Positions 60,781 through 64,000 of a stretch of DNA of 64,000 nt are shown here, one piece after another; position 1 is the stretch's first letter, and each line of letters starts with the position of its first letter. The notes beneath the pieces were generated by a model. The model was not told where the DNA came from and searched no databases. It saw only the letters and a list, made by a program, of their open reading frames with translations. The position numbers were made by a program, and so were the translations under genes. The stretch comes from an uncultured Bacteroides sp. Its GTDB lineage: Bacteria > Bacteroidota > Bacteroidia > Bacteroidales > Bacteroidaceae. Location: positions 69,045 through 133,044 of the forward strand of contig NZ_CAJULN010000005.1 in the NCBI RefSeq assembly GCF_910586915.1. Direction: 5' to 3'.

Positions 60781-62910
60781 ATGGATTGGCTTGGCCTCGA
60801 TTTAACACTCCCTATCACCGACCCTACATGGATATTCCTCCTTGTACTTCTCATCATATTGTTTGCCCCTATCCTGTTGAACAAACTACGCATCCCTCAC
60901 ATTATCGGCATGATTCTGGCAGGACTCGCCGTCGGCGAGCATGGCTTCAACATCCTGGCACGCGACAGCAGCTTCGAACTCTTCGGGAAGGTAGGACTAT
61001 ACTACATCATGTTCCTCGCCGGGCTTGAAATGAACATGGGCGACTTCAAAGAGACACGCAGCAAAGCCCTGGTATTAGGAGTACTTGCCTTTCTCGTGCC
61101 CATCGGAATCGGGTTCGTGGCCAATGTATCTTATCTGAAGTACGGCGTAATCACCTCCATATTGCTTGCCAGTATGTATGCTTCCCATACGTTGGTGGCT
61201 TATCCCATCGTCACACGTTTCGGGGTGTCGCGCCACCGCAGCGTAAGCATTGCAGTAGGCGGAACGGCAGTGACGGACACGCTCACCCTGTTGGTGCTGG
61301 CCGTCATAGGCGGCCTGTTCAAAGGAGAGACCGACGGATTCTTCTGGGTATGGCTGGTGGTAAAGGTCGTCTTCCTGGGCGGACTTATCATCTATTTCTT
61401 CCCACGCATCGGGCGCTGGTTCTTCCGCCGATACAATGACAACGTGATGCAGTTTATTTTCGTCCTTGCAATGGTGTTTCTCGGGGCAGGGCTGATGGAG
61501 TTTGTAGGCATGGAGGGCATTTTAGGAGCTTTTCTCGCCGGACTGGTGCTGAACAGGCTCATTCCGCACGTCTCTCCGCTGATGAATCACTTAGAGTTTG
61601 TCGGCAACGCGCTCTTCATCCCTTACTTTCTCATCGGGGTAGGGATGCTGATTAACCTGCGCGTCATCTTCGGGCACGGAGATGCGCTGAAGGTAGCCGC
61701 CGTAATGATTGCAATGGCACTGACGGGCAAGTGGATTGCCTGCTGGCTCACGCAGAAGATATACAGAATGTCGGTGCTCGAACGAAACATGATGTACGGT
61801 TTGAGCAATGCACAGGCGGCAGCTACGCTGGCGGCGGTATTGGTGGGCTACAATATTATCCTACCCAACGGCGAACGTCTGCTGAATGACGATGTACTGA
61901 ACGGAACAGTTCTCCTGATTTTGGTTACGTGCGTAGTCAGTTCGCTGATAACCGAACGGGCGGCAAAAAAACTTGCCACGGATGATTCGGAGCCGGGCAA
62001 AGATGCGCTGACCGACAGCGAAAAGATTTTAGTGGCGCTCGCCAATCCGAATACGATTGAAGCGATGATGGAACTGTCTTTAGTAATGCGCGACACGAAA
62101 CTTAAGGACAACCTGTTAGCACTGAACGTAATCAACGAGAACAGCAGTTCCGACAACCTGCGCCTGAGAAGCAGACGCTACTTGGAGAAAGCCGTCCTAA
62201 CAACGACAGCCGCCAACGTATCGCTGAAACAACTGACCCGCTATGATATGAACATCGCTTCGGGTATCATCCATTCTGCCAAAGAGAACGAAGTGACGAG
62301 TATCATCACCGGACTGCACCACAAGGCCAACTTTGCCGATTCGTATTTCGGAATGCTTGCCGGCAACTTATTAAAGGGCTTGAACTGCGAGATTATGATT
62401 GCCAAACTCCTGATGCCGGTCAATACCGTAAAGCGGATTGTTATCGCCGTTCCGCCCAAAGCGGAGTATGAGTCGGGGTTTCCGCGATGGATGGAGCACT
62501 TCTGCCGTATGGGAAGCACGCTCGGCTGCCGCGTGCATTTCTTTGCCAACGAAGAGACAACCGCACGCCTGCAAGCATGGATAAAGAAAAGACACAAACA
62601 GGTATTGACGGATTTCTCGCTTTTGGAGGACTGGAACGATTTGCTGGTACTGACCGGACAGGTGAGTTACGACCATCTGCTGGTAGTTGTCAGCGCGCGT
62701 CCCGGTACGCTTTCGTACGACAGCTCGTTCGAGAAACTGCCGAGACAACTTGGCAAATACTTCGCCAACAATAGTTTGATTGTCCTGTATCCCAACCAGT
62801 CGGGAGAACCGTTGGACAGTTCTTTCTTCTCTAAGTTATATACCGACACGCAAACGCAGCATTATGAAAAAGTAGGCAGATGGATTTATAAGTGGTTCAG
62901 GAAGAATTGA
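60781..62910 (+). CDS. CPA2-type cation:proton antiporter with C-terminal nucleotide-binding-like domain
   Basis: The 709-residue protein has a Na+/H+ exchanger domain (about 1-400, 12-13 helices) including LRIPHIIGMILAGLAVGEHG, FLAGLEMNM and the VGGTAVTDTLTLLVLA segment, where one of the conserved Asp residues of the ion site sits. The C-terminal 300 residues are soluble, with two USP-like alpha/beta folds (VKRIVIAVPPKAEYESGF, LLVVVSARPGTLSYD) where Kef relatives often have RCK domains. Likely a K+ or Na+/H+ antiporter in the inner membrane, regulated by a nucleotide. It is a single gene followed by array A2. Confidence 0.9.
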   Translation: MDWLGLDLTLPITDPTWIFLLVLLIILFAPILLNKLRIPHIIGMILAGLAVGEHGFNILARDSSFELFGKVGLYYIMFLAGLEMNMGDFKETRSKALVLGVLAFLVPIGIGFVANVSYLKYGVITSILLASMYASHTLVAYPIVTRFGVSRHRSVSIAVGGTAVTDTLTLLVLAVIGGLFKGETDGFFWVWLVVKVVFLGGLIIYFFPRIGRWFFRRYNDNVMQFIFVLAMVFLGAGLMEFVGMEGILGAFLAGLVLNRLIPHVSPLMNHLEFVGNALFIPYFLIGVGMLINLRVIFGHGDALKVAAVMIAMALTGKWIACWLTQKIYRMSVLERNMMYGLSNAQAAATLAAVLVGYNIILPNGERLLNDDVLNGTVLLILVTCVVSSLITERAAKKLATDDSEPGKDALTDSEKILVALANPNTIEAMMELSLVMRDTKLKDNLLALNVINENSSSDNLRLRSRRYLEKAVLTTTAANVSLKQLTRYDMNIASGIIHSAKENEVTSIITGLHHKANFADSYFGMLAGNLLKGLNCEIMIAKLLMPVNTVKRIVIAVPPKAEYESGFPRWMEHFCRMGSTLGCRVHFFANEETTARLQAWIKKRHKQVLTDFSLLEDWNDLLVLTGQVSYDHLLVVVSARPGTLSYDSSFEKLPRQLGKYFANNSLIVLYPNQSGEPLDSSFFSKLYTDTQTQHYEKVGRWIYKWFRKN

Positions 62911-62948
62911 CAGTGAAAGCCGTTTCCGATGATTAAGAGCATAGCATT

Positions 62949-63100
62949 GAGTTTCAATTTCGTTTCCTTTGTGTGAAACTAAAGTTCCATACCGATAGAA
63001 ACTAAAGTTTCACCGGGAAGAAACTTCAGTTCCATCAGTATGGGAACTAAAGTTTCAAAGGGTGGAAACCAAAGTTTCAAGCAATGGAAACTTTGGTGTC
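62949..63100. repeat. Dyad-repeat array A2: six GAAACTnnAGTTTC-type units, same family as at 11171
   Basis: Units start at 62975, 62998, 63020, 63043, 63065 and 63087 (period 22-23 bp). The leader GAGTTTCAATTT begins at 62949, exactly 26 bp before unit 1 as in array A1. Loops differ from those in A1. Cross-spacer pairs covary: AGTTCC with GGAACT between units 3 and 4. The last junction pairs over 8 bp, AAAGTTTC with GAAACTTT. It lies between convergent genes. Confidence 0.9.
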
Positions 63101-63110
63101 AAGCCTTGAC

Positions 63111-63129
63111 AACCGGAGTACCTCCGGTT
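63111..63129 (-). terminator. Hairpin at the MATE gene stop
   Basis: AACCGGAG (63111-63118) pairs with CTCCGGTT (63122-63129), and the left-hand side ends at the MATE stop codon. On the plus strand it is followed by TTATAT, so it could also serve the antiporter transcript. Confidence 0.6.
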
Positions 63130-64000
63130 TATATCGCGTCACTCTGCCCCTTAACAGCTCCCAATATCTTAGGAAACCGCCAGAAGAACAACAGCGTGCA
63201 GCATACCGCCGCCGTCGCATCGGATATCGCCTCAGCCGCATACACTCCCGCAACACCCATGAAACGGGGTAACATCAACGCTAACGGAATCAAGAGAATC
63301 ACTTTGCGCAACAAGGCGATGAAGATGGAAATCCGTGCCTGCCCCAATGCTACGAACATATTCTGGCAGGCACGCTGCAATCCGAAAATAGTCATACCGC
63401 CCAAGAATAAGGGCATCGTCCATCGGACGGTATCAATCAGCCTTGCGTCGCTCGTAAAAGCGGAGGCGACTGCCGAGGGGAATATAATCATGAGAAGCAT
63501 CAACAGAAGATTGAAAGAGAACATGGTAATCAATACAATGCGGAAGCAGTCTTTGACGCGCTGCTTGTCACCGTGGCCGTAATTATAGCTTACTATGGGC
63601 ACAAAACCTTGTGCAAAGCCTGCCAACGGGACGCTGGCAAACTGCATCGCGCTTTGCAGGATGGTAAGTGCACTCACATAGATATCGCCAAATTCCTTCA
63701 AACTGCCATTGAGCACAAAGCCCACCAGGCTCTCCGTGCTTGCCATGATGAATGGCGAAGCTCCCAACGATAGGACGGCAAGCACTACTCTCCGGTCCGG
63801 CTTCATGTGACGTTTCTCCAAAGGCAAGGAGGCGCGCCTGGAGAAAAGAAAAGCCAATACCCACGCCGCACTGCAAGCCTGCGAGAGCACCGTTGCCAAA
63901 GCGGCGCCCTTCACTCCCATACCGAATCCGAAGATGAACACAGGGTCGAGAACAATGTTAAGCACCGCACCGATAAGCACCGAACACATCGCGATGGCAG
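63129..64000 (-). CDS. MATE-family efflux transporter, 5' end outside window
   Basis: The frame is open through the window edge, so the N-terminal part is missing; about 290 residues are visible. GAVLNIVLDPVFIFGFGMGVKGAALATVLSQ-type sequence is the conserved NorM/MATE region between helices 5 and 6, and the second half repeats the pattern (GFAQGFVPIVSYNYGHGD, FGLQRACQNMFVALGQARIS). Exports cationic compounds, drugs or metabolites in exchange for Na+ or H+. No start codon can be assigned. It converges on the antiporter across array A2. Confidence 0.92.
   Translation of the reverse strand, partial: AIAMCSVLIGAVLNIVLDPVFIFGFGMGVKGAALATVLSQACSAAWVLAFLFSRRASLPLEKRHMKPDRRVVLAVLSLGASPFIMASTESLVGFVLNGSLKEFGDIYVSALTILQSAMQFASVPLAGFAQGFVPIVSYNYGHGDKQRVKDCFRIVLITMFSFNLLLMLLMIIFPSAVASAFTSDARLIDTVRWTMPLFLGGMTIFGLQRACQNMFVALGQARISIFIALLRKVILLIPLALMLPRFMGVAGVYAAEAISDATAAVCCTLLFFWRFPKILGAVKGQSDAI

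Overview
The window is chromosomal DNA from a Bacteroides-type gut bacterium. The evidence is two SusC/SusD outer-membrane uptake operons, lipoproteins with short signal peptides and an SxC or AxC lipobox, repeated TAnnTTTG -7 promoter elements, and the Bacteroidota form of the arginine pathway. I cannot name the species from the sequence alone.

Layout. 1-3.3 kb (minus): a DUF4954 protein cut by the window edge, and the GTPase HflX. 3.4-9.5 kb (minus): SusC/SusD operon 1 with two accessory lipoproteins. 10-11.2 kb: a complete tyrosine recombinase, followed by an array of short dyad repeats. 11.7-17.3 kb: housekeeping genes (MarC, YjjG-like HAD phosphatase, coiled-coil lipoprotein, RsmI, thymidine kinase, AI-2E exporter). 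17.38 kb: tRNA-Lys(TTT), followed by a relic integrase, a decayed modular surface-protein gene (one frameshift and two TGA stops) and an OmpA-like gene whose C-terminal domain looks internally deleted. 21.1-26.5 kb: argR-GNAT-argG-argC-argD, then proC with its own promoter. 26.5-28.7 kb: a cupin regulator and an acyl-CoA ligase. 28.9-36.2 kb: a translationally coupled run of a PL8 lyase, a GT2/HIT-like fusion, a SpoIID-like protein and an AmpG-like permease. 36.5-38.9 kb: an AT-rich type II restriction-modification pair, then a MITE-like element. 39.3-47.6 kb (minus): SusC/SusD operon 2 with a DUF4843 lipoprotein, a PKD-like lipoprotein and a thioredoxin-fold protein. 47.9-49.9 kb: an HGSNAT-like membrane acyltransferase and a BadF/GlcNAc-kinase-like protein. 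50.2-55.3 kb (minus): an AT-rich NVEALA peptide locus with a membrane-bound winged-helix regulator. 55.4-64 kb: a Sel1-repeat protein and its unknown partner, an FAD oxidoreductase, a membrane protein of unknown role, a small lipoprotein, a CPA2 antiporter and a MATE exporter cut by the edge.

How it fits together. The two Sus operons import glycans or peptides. The arg genes form a compact pathway operon that ArgR probably represses from a site next to its own start codon. The PL8/GT2-HIT/SpoIID/AmpG run and the acyltransferase/kinase pair share an amino-sugar and cell-wall theme. The least understood parts are (a) the NVEALA locus, which holds two successive units of small leader peptide plus beta-propeller lipoprotein under one membrane regulator, and (b) four intergenic arrays of short dyad repeats of three sequence types. 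All four arrays have a 21-23 bp period and lie at the 3' ends of genes. Two of them, about 52 kb apart, share the same stem sequence and the same leader offset but have unrelated loops.
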